Below are positions 48,083-56,091 of a DNA stretch of 64,000 bases, one piece after another (position 1 is the stretch's first letter; every line of letters begins with the position of its first letter). The notes beneath the pieces are model-generated. The model saw only the letters and a list, made by a program, of their open reading frames with translations. It was not told the origin of the DNA and did no database searches. A program made the position numbers and the translations under genes. Source of the stretch: Bacteroidales bacterium (GTDB lineage Bacteria; Bacteroidota; Bacteroidia; Bacteroidales; UBA932); assembly GCA_017534745.1 (NCBI GenBank), contig JAFXVX010000017.1, positions 62,001 to 126,000 on the forward strand, written 5' to 3'.

Positions 48083-49099
48083 ATGAAGAGAGTGTTTTTT
48101 GTTGTGGCGCTCGGAGTAGCACTGGCGGCGACGGTCGCAACCGGATGTAAGAAAGACGAAGGCTATGTGATGTCGGAGGAGGAGAAAGCGATCGAGGCGC
48201 AGTATCTGGAGATGACGGAAGGCAGCGGAACGGGACTGATCGGCACCGAAAGCGAAGCCTGTTTTACAAAAAACGGCAGCCGGTATGGACTGAAGGTTCA
48301 TTTCAAATACACGCCGTCAATGTCCTCGCAGCCCCTCGACGAGGGATATTTCGACGTTCCGTATGAAAATGTGGCGCCGGAGAGCCGCGCATTCCCCCGC
48401 CGCTACTATCTATGGGCGCCCGGGGACAGGGGCGACATCCTCTTCAAGTATCTGTATGACAATGTAGAGCAGAATGTCAAGAGGGCCATCCTCTTCAACA
48501 ACCCCGGCGATGGTCCCCGCCACTTCATCGCAATTGAACTGGAGAACGGGGATATCCGTCATTTCGCCATCACACCCAAGAAGGAAGGCTTCCCGGCGGA
48601 GGTCCTCCTACTGGAAGGCAATTACAACTTCACCCAGAATGAGACGAAGATGTCGGCCGTCTATCACCACAAGCCCATATCAGACAAGAACGTCGATATC
48701 CTCAGCATCACCTTCGACAGCGGGGATGTGCCGCACTACAACGTGACCCTCAACTTCGTGGTGGATCCTGCGACATCTGTCTCCGTGGATAACATCCGGG
48801 GCCGCTATTACGGGAGCGACAACGGCGAGTATTTCTCAGACAAACACGTTTTCGGCTCCTGGCTCTCATGGGGTGGACATTATTTCACGGTCAAAAATGA
48901 ATGGGGGGAGACCGTGTCTATGGGATTCCCCGTGCCGTCCTCGTCGAACTACATCAATCTCGGTTATAACTCCTCCTCCGGCATACTCGACGCCGCCGGC
49001 GTTGTGGATATGCAGGTTTACCTTCTCAGTTCGGAGGGGAAAGTCAAACTCTCCATCCTCTCCCCCGGTATGCTCTTCTCTGACATTACGGAAGACTGA
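48083..49099 (+). CDS. Lipoprotein of unknown function
   Basis: 338 residues from the ATG at 48083; signal MKRVFFVVALGVALAATVATGCKKD with lipobox ATGC. The mature part begins 'EGYVMSEEEKAIEAQYLEMTEGSGTGLIG' and is then mainly beta ('DISFDSGDVPHYNVTLNFVVDP'-like strands, 'GRYYGSDNGEYFSDKHVFGSWLSWGGHYFTV'). No enzyme motif. It is divergent from the susC operon and could be regulated with it. I do not recognise the family. Confidence 0.78.
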   Translation: MKRVFFVVALGVALAATVATGCKKDEGYVMSEEEKAIEAQYLEMTEGSGTGLIGTESEACFTKNGSRYGLKVHFKYTPSMSSQPLDEGYFDVPYENVAPESRAFPRRYYLWAPGDRGDILFKYLYDNVEQNVKRAILFNNPGDGPRHFIAIELENGDIRHFAITPKKEGFPAEVLLLEGNYNFTQNETKMSAVYHHKPISDKNVDILSITFDSGDVPHYNVTLNFVVDPATSVSVDNIRGRYYGSDNGEYFSDKHVFGSWLSWGGHYFTVKNEWGETVSMGFPVPSSSNYINLGYNSSSGILDAAGVVDMQVYLLSSEGKVKLSILSPGMLFSDITED

Positions 49100-49128
49100 G
49101 ACCATTTCGGCCGGGCATAGCGCCTTCT

Positions 49129-49163
49129 GTCATTTCGACCAAGCGAAGCGCGCGGAGAAATCT
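49129..49163. repeat. Dispersed palindromic repeat (family A) covering a gene end
   Basis: GTCATTTCGACCAAGCGAAG ... GAGAAATCT, overlapping the TAG stop (49162-49164) of the minus-strand gene. A partial copy (CCATTTCGGCCGGGC) lies just before it. Confidence 0.7.
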
Positions 49164-50592
49164 ACAGCACTTTTTCGACGTCCAGCTCCCGGTGCTTGAG
49201 GGAGACCAGGACGTCGAATTTTTTTGCTATGTGCTCGGCAAGGTGCTCGGCGCAATAGACTGAGCGGTGCTGGCCGCCGGTGCAGCCGAAGGCCACCTGC
49301 ATGTGGGTGAACTTGCGCTCGATGAAGCGCTTGACGTGGGCATCGACAAGGGGATAGACGTTCCCGAGAAAATCGTTGACGCCGCCGTCGTCTTCAAGGA
49401 ACTTGATGACTTCGGAGTCGCGGCCGTCGAACTGGCGGTAGTATTCGAACTTGCCGGGGTTGTTGATGGCCCGGCAGTCGAAGACGAAGCCGCCTCCATT
49501 GCCGCTGGTATCGACGGGGATACCCTTCTTGTAAGCGAAACTGAAGATACTGACTTCCAGCTTCTTATAGTCGGCCGCCTCGTAGAGCTGCGGCATATTG
49601 GTGAGAGCCTTGAGCAACTCGTTCAGATACGGATACGCCTTGAACGGGCGGCGGAGAAGTTTACGAAGATTGTCGATGGCGAAAGGGACGCTGCCGATGA
49701 AATACGGCTTCTTCTCGAAGTAGCCCCGGAAGCCGTATGCGCCGAGGACCTGGAGGGTGCGGAACAGGACGAAAAGTCTGTAACGCTCCCGGAAGGCCGC
49801 CTCGTCGAGGTCGGGCTCATAACGGCGGAGCGAGGCCAGGTAGGCGTTCTCGAGCTCTTCCCGGAGGTCGTCCGGATAGCGGGAACGGGCCTGCCAGACA
49901 AAGGATGCGAGGTCGTAGTGGACCGGGCCGCGGCGACCTCCCTGGAAGTCGATGAACCAGGGTTCACCGTCCTTTATCATCACGTTCCTCGACTGAAAGT
50001 CGCGGTACATGAAGGTCTGACCGTCCTCTTTCAGCAGGTCCCGGCGGAGACGGTCGAAGTCGTCTTCGAGCGCCGCCTCGTTGAACTCCAGTCCGGTAGC
50101 CTTGAGGAAACAGTATTTGAAGTAGTTGAGGTCGAAACTGACTGTCCGCCCGTCGAAGGCCTCCTCCGGGTAGCATACGCTCCAGTCGAAGCCGTCACGG
50201 CAGGCGTACTGTATATCGGGAAGGGAGGCGACGACCTTGCAAAGGAGGGCGCGCTCAGAGGGGCTGTAGGAGCCCCGCTCGCGCCCCTGAGCGATGGCAT
50301 CGAAAAGGAGCTCTTCGCCAAGATCCTCCTGGAGATAGCGCATACTGTCCGCGCTGACCGCCAGCACCTTAGGCACGCGAATCCCTTTCGCCGCGAAGTG
50401 CTTATCAAGCGCAAAAAACGCCTTGTTCTCCTCCAGGTCTCCCCCGATGACACCTATGACTGTGCCGTTTACGCCGGGGCCGCCGCAGAAGATCCGGAAG
50501 TACCGCCTGTTGCTTCCGGAACCCTTGATCTGCTCCACCGCCGCGGCCTCGTGCCCCGCGTATTCCCTGTAAAGTTCCCTGAGTTTTTCCAT
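49162..50592 (-). CDS. Aminoglycoside-phosphotransferase-like sugar kinase fused to a RapZ C-terminal domain
   Basis: 476 residues. Residues 1-330 are an APH-fold kinase ('GSGSNRRYFRI', catalytic loop MYRDFQSRNVMI with Tyr in place of the usual His before the catalytic Asp, 'WFIDFQGGRRGP'), like the AmgK amino-sugar kinases. Residues about 345-476 match the C-terminal domain of RapZ ('SIFSFAYKKGIP', 'FVFDCRAINNPG', 'VAFGCTGGQHRSVYCAEHLAEHI'), which in gamma-proteobacteria senses glucosamine-6-phosphate. The P-loop half of RapZ is missing. The fusion points to amino-sugar or cell-wall recycling, an inference. Its stop lies in a dispersed palindrome. Confidence 0.86.
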   Translation of the reverse strand: MEKLRELYREYAGHEAAAVEQIKGSGSNRRYFRIFCGGPGVNGTVIGVIGGDLEENKAFFALDKHFAAKGIRVPKVLAVSADSMRYLQEDLGEELLFDAIAQGRERGSYSPSERALLCKVVASLPDIQYACRDGFDWSVCYPEEAFDGRTVSFDLNYFKYCFLKATGLEFNEAALEDDFDRLRRDLLKEDGQTFMYRDFQSRNVMIKDGEPWFIDFQGGRRGPVHYDLASFVWQARSRYPDDLREELENAYLASLRRYEPDLDEAAFRERYRLFVLFRTLQVLGAYGFRGYFEKKPYFIGSVPFAIDNLRKLLRRPFKAYPYLNELLKALTNMPQLYEAADYKKLEVSIFSFAYKKGIPVDTSGNGGGFVFDCRAINNPGKFEYYRQFDGRDSEVIKFLEDDGGVNDFLGNVYPLVDAHVKRFIERKFTHMQVAFGCTGGQHRSVYCAEHLAEHIAKKFDVLVSLKHRELDVEKVL

Positions 50593-50745
50593 TTCACTTT
50601 GGTTTGGGACCGTAAATATACAAAAAAATACACTCCCCAGCCTGCAACCGCCGAAGCCCCCTCCCGATGAACCTCACCTTACCACCCAAGCCACCCTGCC
50701 ACTGAAACCGCCATACCGATGGGCTCCACACCTCTTACGGAATAC

Positions 50746-50805
50746 CCGTGGCGGGCAAGTGCCTTATAGATAGCTCATTACGCAAAACTCTATGCTCCTT
50801 TTCGC
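50746..50805. repeat. 60-bp dispersed repeat (family C), second copy
   Basis: Aligns without gaps to 15901-15960: shared CCGTGGCGG start, diverged middle, about 25 of 30 matches in the CATTACGCAAAACTCTATGC half. Confidence 0.55.
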
Positions 50806-51200
50806 GCATAGGAATTCGCGCAACCCATTAACACACAGCCCCTTACCCGCCACGGCCTCTCACTTCGTCTCGCCCAGGCTCCGCCACGTCGGTGGCTTAG
50901 CCACTTATCCCCCACGGCGCAGCGACACCCAGGAGCACTTTTCCTCCAAGATGTGCGTGGGTGATGTGCCGCGCTACCACATGAGAGCGCCGGCGAGGGT
51001 GGGCGTGGGGCAGGGGGTGAGGCAGAACATGGGGTGGTAAGAGAGGGAGAGGGAGGAGGGTGGAGGGTGAAGGTGAAGGTGAGGGAGGGTGCGAGTAATG
51101 GAAGATTTTATGCGCCATTACTGACAAATATGGCGGTTTTTGCGAGTATTGGCGCGTTTTTCTTACCATTACCAGCACCTGGCGCAGCAGAAGGGCGCTC

Positions 51201-51273
51201 GTGAAAATCACCTGGCACACGAATGTGCCATATACGTCACCAAATGGGGGTCGAAGTGGCAGGTGAATTTCAC
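51201..51273. repeat. Inverted-repeat element (family B), intergenic copy
   Basis: Arms GTGAAAATCACCTGGCAC (51201-51218) and GTGGCAGGTGAATTTCAC (51256-51273), the same arm sequences as in the rsmE insertion (15115-15261) with a shorter middle. Confidence 0.75.
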
Positions 51274-51350
51274 GAAGCACACGGGGGCTAGAGGGGGAAA
51301 AGCACTCGAAGAGAGTGGCGGCAAATTGCTGTGAGGGATAGAGTCGGGTG

Positions 51351-54300
51351 TCAGAGGGGGAAGAACAGGAGGGCGAGGCGGTAGGTGGCGAAGGCGAGGA
51401 GCCAGGCGACGGCGATGGTGTAGATGGCGCAGAGGATGGCCCAGCGCCAGCCGCCGGTCTCGTTCTTGATGGCGACGAACGTTGCGACGCACGGGAAGTA
51501 GAGCAGCACGAACACCATGAACGCCAGGGCGGCGGCCGGCGACACCGACTGCTTCAGCGCTGCCTGCAGCGCCGTGTCGGAGGAGTCCTCAGGCGACTGG
51601 CCTGCGAGAGATTCCGGGTCGGAGCCCGGAATGACGGAGGCGTCAAGTGGAGTGGCGGCAACGGCTGCTGCGTCACCGGAGTCGGCGGAGAGAGATTCCG
51701 GGTCGGCGCCCGGAATGACGGAAGTGTCGGAGCCCGGAATGACGGAGGCTGCGGTCGAGGAAGAGGAAGCAACTGCGGAGTCGGCTGAGAGAGATTCCTC
51801 GGCTTCGCTCGGAATGACAGAGGAATCGGTGCTCGGCGTAGCGGAGGGAGTGGAGGGCGAGACGGAAGGAGCGGAGGCTGGGGCGCCCTGGGAGTACATG
51901 ACGCCCATGGTGCTGACGACGAGCTCCTTGGCGCCGACGCCGGCGAGGAGGCCGACGTCCATGCGCCAGTCGAAGCCCAGCGGGTCGAGCACCGGCGCCA
52001 CGGCCCTGCCGAGCCGCCCGATCAGCGACTGCTCCTGCTGGACGACCGTCAGGGAGTCTATGCGGGCGTCGAGCGCCGCGAGAGATTCCGGGTCGGGGCC
52101 TGGAATGACGGAGGAGGAAGCGGAGATGCCCTCGCTGGCGTTCGGCATAACAGGGGCATCGGCGGCGAGAGATTCCGGGGCGGGGCCCGGAATGACGGAG
52201 GAGGCAGGAGCTGGAATGACGGCAGCGGAGGAGGAAGCGGAGATGCCCTCGCTGGCGTTCGGCATGACAGGGGCATCGGCGGTGAGAGATTCCGGGTCGG
52301 GGCCTGGAATGACGGAGGAGGCGGGAGCTGGAATGACGGCAGCGGAGGAGGAAGCGGAGATGCACTCGCTGGCGTTCGGCATGACAGGGGCATCGGCGGC
52401 GAGAGATTCCGGGTCGGGGCCCGGAATGACGGAGGAGGCGGGAGCTGGAATGACGGCAGCGGAGGAGGAAGCGGAGATGCCCTCGCTGGCGTTCGGCATG
52501 ACAGGGGCATCGGCGGTGAGAGATTCCGGGGCGGGGCCCGGAATGACAGAGGAATCGGCGGCGAGGGCGGGAGAGGTAGCGAGGAGGGTGGCACGGGCTG
52601 ATTTGGCGGCGGTGAGGTCGGGGTTGCGGGGAAAGTAGCCGAGGAACCAGATGAGGACGGAGAATAGGAGGATGGTGGTGGCCATTTTCTCGAGGTACTG
52701 GCGGCCCTTCTCCCAGGTGTGGCGGCCGATGGCTTTGCCGGTGGGCATCCTGTAGGGCGGGAGCTCCATCACGAAGGGCAGGTCGTCGTCCTTGACGAAG
52801 CGGGCAAGGACCATTGCGGACAGGATGGCGAGGACGATACCGAGAAGATATATTCCGAGAAGCACCAGGGCGGCATGCCGGGGGAAGAAGGCCCCGGCGA
52901 TCAGCACGAAGACCGGCAGGCGGCCGGCGCAGGACATGAACGGGATGATAGCTATCGTGATAAGGCGCGACTTACGGCTTTCGATCGAACGGGTTGCCAT
53001 TATGGCCGGCACGTTGCAGCCGAAACCCATGACCATGGGGATGAACGACTTGCCGTGGAGGCCGATGCGGTGCATCAGCTTGTCCACAATGAACGCCGCG
53101 CGTGCCATATATCCGCTGTCCTCCATCAGGGAGATGAAGAAATAGAGGATCATAATATTCGGTAGGAACACCAGCACGCTGCCGACGCCGGCGATGATCC
53201 CGTCCACAACGAGATCCTTGAACCAGCCTTCCTTCATGAAACTTCCGACGAAATCGCCGAACTTCCCGACCAGCCAGTCTATCCAGTCCATCGGATACTG
53301 CCCCACGGCGAACGTCGCCCAGAATACTATATACAATATAGCCACGAATATCGGGAACGCCGCCCAGCGATTGGTAACGACGGCGTCGAGCTTGTCGGTG
53401 AGTGAAAGCCTCGGGCGCTCCTCGAGGTGTTTTTCATACACCTCGGCGAGCGCGCCCCGGATGAACGCGTACTTGGCATCGACGATGGCCGACTCGGGGC
53501 TGCTCCCGAGCAGGCCCTCGATGCGGGCGTTCTCCTCCCGCCTCGCCTCCGCAAGCTCCTCCGCGACAGGCAGCTCGCCGAGGACCGCCTCTATGTCCCT
53601 GTCGCCCTCAAGGTACTTGATGGCGAGGTAGCGGGTCGAATAGCGGAAACGGATGTTTTCATCCTTGCGGATAATCTTCTTCAGCCGCTCAATACTCTTC
53701 TCGATCTCAGGCCCGTGGTTGATGTGGATATGGCGAGCGAGAGACGGGTCGGACTTCTCATAGACCTTTATCACGGTGTCGAGAAGTTCGGGGATGCCGC
53801 GGCCGTCGCGGCTGACCGTAGGGCAGACCGGGACGCCGAGAAGATACCCCAGCTGCCTGAGGTCCACCTTGTCGCCCTTCGACTCGAGTTCGTCGTACAT
53901 ATTGAGCGCCATCACCGTGCGCAGGTTCATATCGATGACCTGCGTCGTGAGATAGAGGTTTCGCTCGATATTCGAAGCGTCCACGACGTTGATGACAACG
54001 TCCGGGGTCTTCTCTATGAGGTTTTTACGGACATACAGCTCCTCGGGGCTGTAGGCCGAGAGGGAATACGTCCCGGGGAGATCCACGAAAATGAACTTGT
54101 AGCCGCCATAATCAAAACGGCCCTCCTTGGCGTCCACCGTCACACCGCTGTAGTTGCCGACGTGCTCATGTGCGCCGGAGGCGATGTTGAACAGGGATGT
54201 CTTGCCGCAGTTGGGGTTGCCGACGAGGGCGACACGTATCTCGTGTCCCCTCTCCTCGGCGATGTGGCTGAGAGCAGTCTCCAGCCTCTCGTCCTCAGAC

Positions 54301-54581
54301 ATATCGGCGGGAAGCGACTGGAGGTGCACGTCGGAAAGGAGCGCCTCCCGCGCATCCTCGTCAGTGACGACCTCTATGGAAGCCGCTTCCTCCCTCCGGA
54401 GCGAGACCTTGTATCCGAGAATCTCGTACTCGACGGGATCCTTCAGGGGAGCGTTCAGGACAACCCGAACCTCCTTCCCCTTGATAAACCCCATCTCTAT
54501 CAGCCTCTTACGAAAGCTCCCGTGACCACCCACGCGGACGATCACTCCCCTTTTCCCAGTCTCGAGCTCAGATAAAAACAT
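51351..54581 (-). CDS. feoB: FeoA-FeoB fusion ferrous iron transporter with two repeat-derived insertions
   Basis: 1076 residues from the ATG at 54579-54581; the longer frame begins at a TTG inside the promoter palindrome. Residues 1-75 are a FeoA SH3-like domain ('RLIEMGFIKGKEVRVV'). The G-protein domain follows (VALVGNPNCGKTSLFN, DLPGTYSLSAYSPEE), then the FeoB membrane part ('GFGCNVPAIMATRSI', 'PFMSCAGRLPVFVLIAGAFF', 'GAKELVVSTMGVMY', 'FVLLYFPCVATFVAIK'). Two stretches are foreign to the family. Residues about 665-835 contain 39-residue repeats of SVIPGPDPESLTADAPVMPN type; residues about 897-1000 carry more VIPG/VIPSEAEES pieces. Both lie between transmembrane segments. Imports Fe2+ through the inner membrane; fits the iron-related genes upstream. 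Confidence 0.94.
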   Translation of the reverse strand: MFLSELETGKRGVIVRVGGHGSFRKRLIEMGFIKGKEVRVVLNAPLKDPVEYEILGYKVSLRREEAASIEVVTDEDAREALLSDVHLQSLPADMSEDERLETALSHIAEERGHEIRVALVGNPNCGKTSLFNIASGAHEHVGNYSGVTVDAKEGRFDYGGYKFIFVDLPGTYSLSAYSPEELYVRKNLIEKTPDVVINVVDASNIERNLYLTTQVIDMNLRTVMALNMYDELESKGDKVDLRQLGYLLGVPVCPTVSRDGRGIPELLDTVIKVYEKSDPSLARHIHINHGPEIEKSIERLKKIIRKDENIRFRYSTRYLAIKYLEGDRDIEAVLGELPVAEELAEARREENARIEGLLGSSPESAIVDAKYAFIRGALAEVYEKHLEERPRLSLTDKLDAVVTNRWAAFPIFVAILYIVFWATFAVGQYPMDWIDWLVGKFGDFVGSFMKEGWFKDLVVDGIIAGVGSVLVFLPNIMILYFFISLMEDSGYMARAAFIVDKLMHRIGLHGKSFIPMVMGFGCNVPAIMATRSIESRKSRLITIAIIPFMSCAGRLPVFVLIAGAFFPRHAALVLLGIYLLGIVLAILSAMVLARFVKDDDLPFVMELPPYRMPTGKAIGRHTWEKGRQYLEKMATTILLFSVLIWFLGYFPRNPDLTAAKSARATLLATSPALAADSSVIPGPAPESLTADAPVMPNASEGISASSSAAVIPAPASSVIPGPDPESLAADAPVMPNASECISASSSAAVIPAPASSVIPGPDPESLTADAPVMPNASEGISASSSAAVIPAPASSVIPGPAPESLAADAPVMPNASEGISASSSVIPGPDPESLAALDARIDSLTVVQQEQSLIGRLGRAVAPVLDPLGFDWRMDVGLLAGVGAKELVVSTMGVMYSQGAPASAPSVSPSTPSATPSTDSSVIPSEAEESLSADSAVASSSSTAASVIPGSDTSVIPGADPESLSADSGDAAAVAATPLDASVIPGSDPESLAGQSPEDSSDTALQAALKQSVSPAAALAFMVFVLLYFPCVATFVAIKNETGGWRWAILCAIYTIAVAWLLAFATYRLALLFFPL
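51600..51830 (-). repeat. Second repeat cluster in feoB
   Basis: Several copies of GAGAGATTCCGGGTCGG-type and GAGAGATTCCTCGGCTTCGC-type palindromes ending GGAATGAC, kept in frame. Confidence 0.8.
52080..52560 (-). repeat. 117-bp in-frame tandem repeat in feoB built from palindromes
   Basis: GAGAGATTCCGGG recurs at 52167, 52284, 52401 and 52518, exactly 117 bp apart, with a shorter 87-bp unit starting at 52080. Each unit contains the palindromic GATTCCGGG ... CCCGGAATGAC and a GCGTTCGGCATGACA piece. Confidence 0.93.
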
Positions 54582-54592
54582 TCGTGTTCCGG

Positions 54593-54613
54593 TATTTTTG
54601 CGACGCAAAAATA
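54593..54613. promoter_or_regulatory. Perfect palindrome with opposed -7 motifs at the feoAB promoter
   Basis: TATTTTTGCG (54593-54602), one central A, and its exact inverse CGCAAAAATA (54604-54613). The minus-strand TATTTTTG (54606-54613) lies 24 bp before the FeoAB ATG; a mirror TATTTTTG faces the other way. A dimeric repressor site overlapping the promoter is possible. Confidence 0.65.
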
Positions 54614-54707
54614 AAGTTCAGGACGACATCCGTCAATCCCTATAAATGGGGATTTTGCGGGCCCCGGGACGGCATTCGAGGGGGGAGAGAATCCCAATTT
54701 TTTGTGA

Positions 54708-54738
54708 TTGACTCCGGGGCGCGAGCGGGGTAACTTTG
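54708..54738 (+). promoter_or_regulatory. Promoter of the porin-imelysin-cytochrome operon
   Basis: TTG (54708-54710), 20 bp, TAACTTTG (54731-54738), 9 bp before the ATG at 54748. Confidence 0.7.
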
Positions 54739-54747
54739 TCCTCCGAA

Positions 54748-56076
54748 ATGAAAAAAGCCATAATCACATTACTATTCGCCGCGGCGTCCATCATAGTGGT
54801 GGACGCCCAGGTGATGCCGGAGGAGGAGACCGGGCCGAAGACGAAAGCGGGGAAATGGTTCAAGGAGGCGCTGGGGAGGCTGACCGTCGGCGGGTACGGC
54901 GAGGTCGCGTTTTCACAGAATTTCTACAGCGACAACATGTACCGCTACTCGAACGCGGACGCCCATAAACATGAGCGTCACGGCCGTGTCGATATTCCCC
55001 ACGCCGTGATTTTCCTTGGCTACGACTTCGGCAAGGGCTGGTCTATGCAGACCGAAGTGGAGTTTGAGCACACAGGGACCGGATCCGCCGTCGAACGTGA
55101 GTTCGAGGAGGCCGGCGAGTGGGAAAAGGAGATTGAAAAGGGCGGCGAAGTCGCCCTCGAGCAGTTCTGGATACAGAAGAGTATATTCCAGGAACTGAAT
55201 ATCAGGGTGGGACAGATAGTCGTCCCCGTGGGCGCGCTGAACAACGCCCACGAGCCGCTTAACTATTTCACCGTTTACCGGCCGGAAGGGGAATACACCA
55301 TAATGCCTTCCACCTGGCACGACACCGGCATCAGCATCTGGGGCGAGATAGGTAAAAAGAAATGGATGCGCTACGAGGTGCTCCTCATTCCATCCCTCGA
55401 CGGGTTCATGTTCGACCGTGACCACTTCGTCAAATACGGTTCCTATTCGCCGTATGAATTCCGCGTATCAAATAAATACGCGGTGGCGGCGCGACTGGAC
55501 TTCAAGCCCGTGACCGGCCTGCGCCTTTCCGCCAGCGGCTACTACGGTCAGGCCATGGGCAACACCTACCCCAACGAGGAGTTCGCCGACAAGTACAATG
55601 TGCCGGGCCACACCGTAATCGGCGCCTTCGACTTCGTCTATAAGAGCCCCGGGAACAACATTATAGCCCGCGGAAACGCCGACTACGGATACCTCTCCGA
55701 CGCCTGGACCATCAGCTACCTCAAGCGCAACCGCGCGGCCAACAACGCCCCCTACAAGAAATCCACAGTCGGAAAGGGCGCCATGGCCTTCGGCGCGGAG
55801 TTCGGCGGCAATGTCCTCTATTCCAAGAAGGATCCGGAGCAGAAACTCTACCTTTTCGGCCGTTACGAATACTACAACAGCTACATCCCGGCCGCGAACC
55901 AGAATGCGGCGCCGTGGACCGGCCGACACAGGATAGCCTTCGGCCTCAACTATGTGCCCCTCCCCTACATCGCCGTCAAAGCGGAGTATTCCCACCGTTT
56001 TCTCAAATCCGACTACAACAACGAGCCTTCAATCTCATTCGGGATTGTCTATATGGCTTTCTTCAATAGGAAATAA
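54748..56076 (+). CDS. Outer-membrane porin-like beta-barrel
   Basis: 442 residues from the ATG at 54748 (the TTG at 54736 lies inside the -7 box). Signal MKKAIITLLFAAASIIVVDAQ. A barrel resembling phosphate-selective porins O/P follows: 'VGGYGEVAFSQNFYSDN', 'HAVIFLGYDFGKGWSMQTEVEFEHT', 'EQFWIQKSIFQELNIRVGQIVVPVG'. It ends 'ISFGIVYMAFFNRK'. First gene of a four-gene run with imelysin and dihaem proteins, so it may admit an iron or metal complex. Confidence 0.83.
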   Translation: MKKAIITLLFAAASIIVVDAQVMPEEETGPKTKAGKWFKEALGRLTVGGYGEVAFSQNFYSDNMYRYSNADAHKHERHGRVDIPHAVIFLGYDFGKGWSMQTEVEFEHTGTGSAVEREFEEAGEWEKEIEKGGEVALEQFWIQKSIFQELNIRVGQIVVPVGALNNAHEPLNYFTVYRPEGEYTIMPSTWHDTGISIWGEIGKKKWMRYEVLLIPSLDGFMFDRDHFVKYGSYSPYEFRVSNKYAVAARLDFKPVTGLRLSASGYYGQAMGNTYPNEEFADKYNVPGHTVIGAFDFVYKSPGNNIIARGNADYGYLSDAWTISYLKRNRAANNAPYKKSTVGKGAMAFGAEFGGNVLYSKKDPEQKLYLFGRYEYYNSYIPAANQNAAPWTGRHRIAFGLNYVPLPYIAVKAEYSHRFLKSDYNNEPSISFGIVYMAFFNRK

Positions 56077-56091
56077 TTAAAACAGACAGAT

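Larger units (their letters stand above)
50593..51350. other. 758-bp gene-free region rich in repeats and hairpins
   Basis: No credible gene on either strand. It holds a family C repeat (50746-50805), hairpins GCCAC/GTGGC near 50890-50903, and an 8-bp stem AGTAATGG (51094-51101)/CCATTACT (51115-51122). Two copies of TGCGAGTA(A/T)TGG lie about 50 bp apart, beside a purine-rich GGGAGAGGGAGG-type stretch around 51040-51090. A family B inverted-repeat element follows at 51201-51273. It appears to be a landing zone for small repeats. Confidence 0.55.

Noticed and set aside
50792..51040. Small plus-strand frame in the gene-free zone before feoB
   Set aside because: It begins inside a dispersed repeat, has no promoter or motif, and overlaps other open frames on the opposite strand.
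52080..52560. Possible CRISPR array
   Set aside because: 117-bp units are direct tandem copies within feoB coding sequence without unique spacers.
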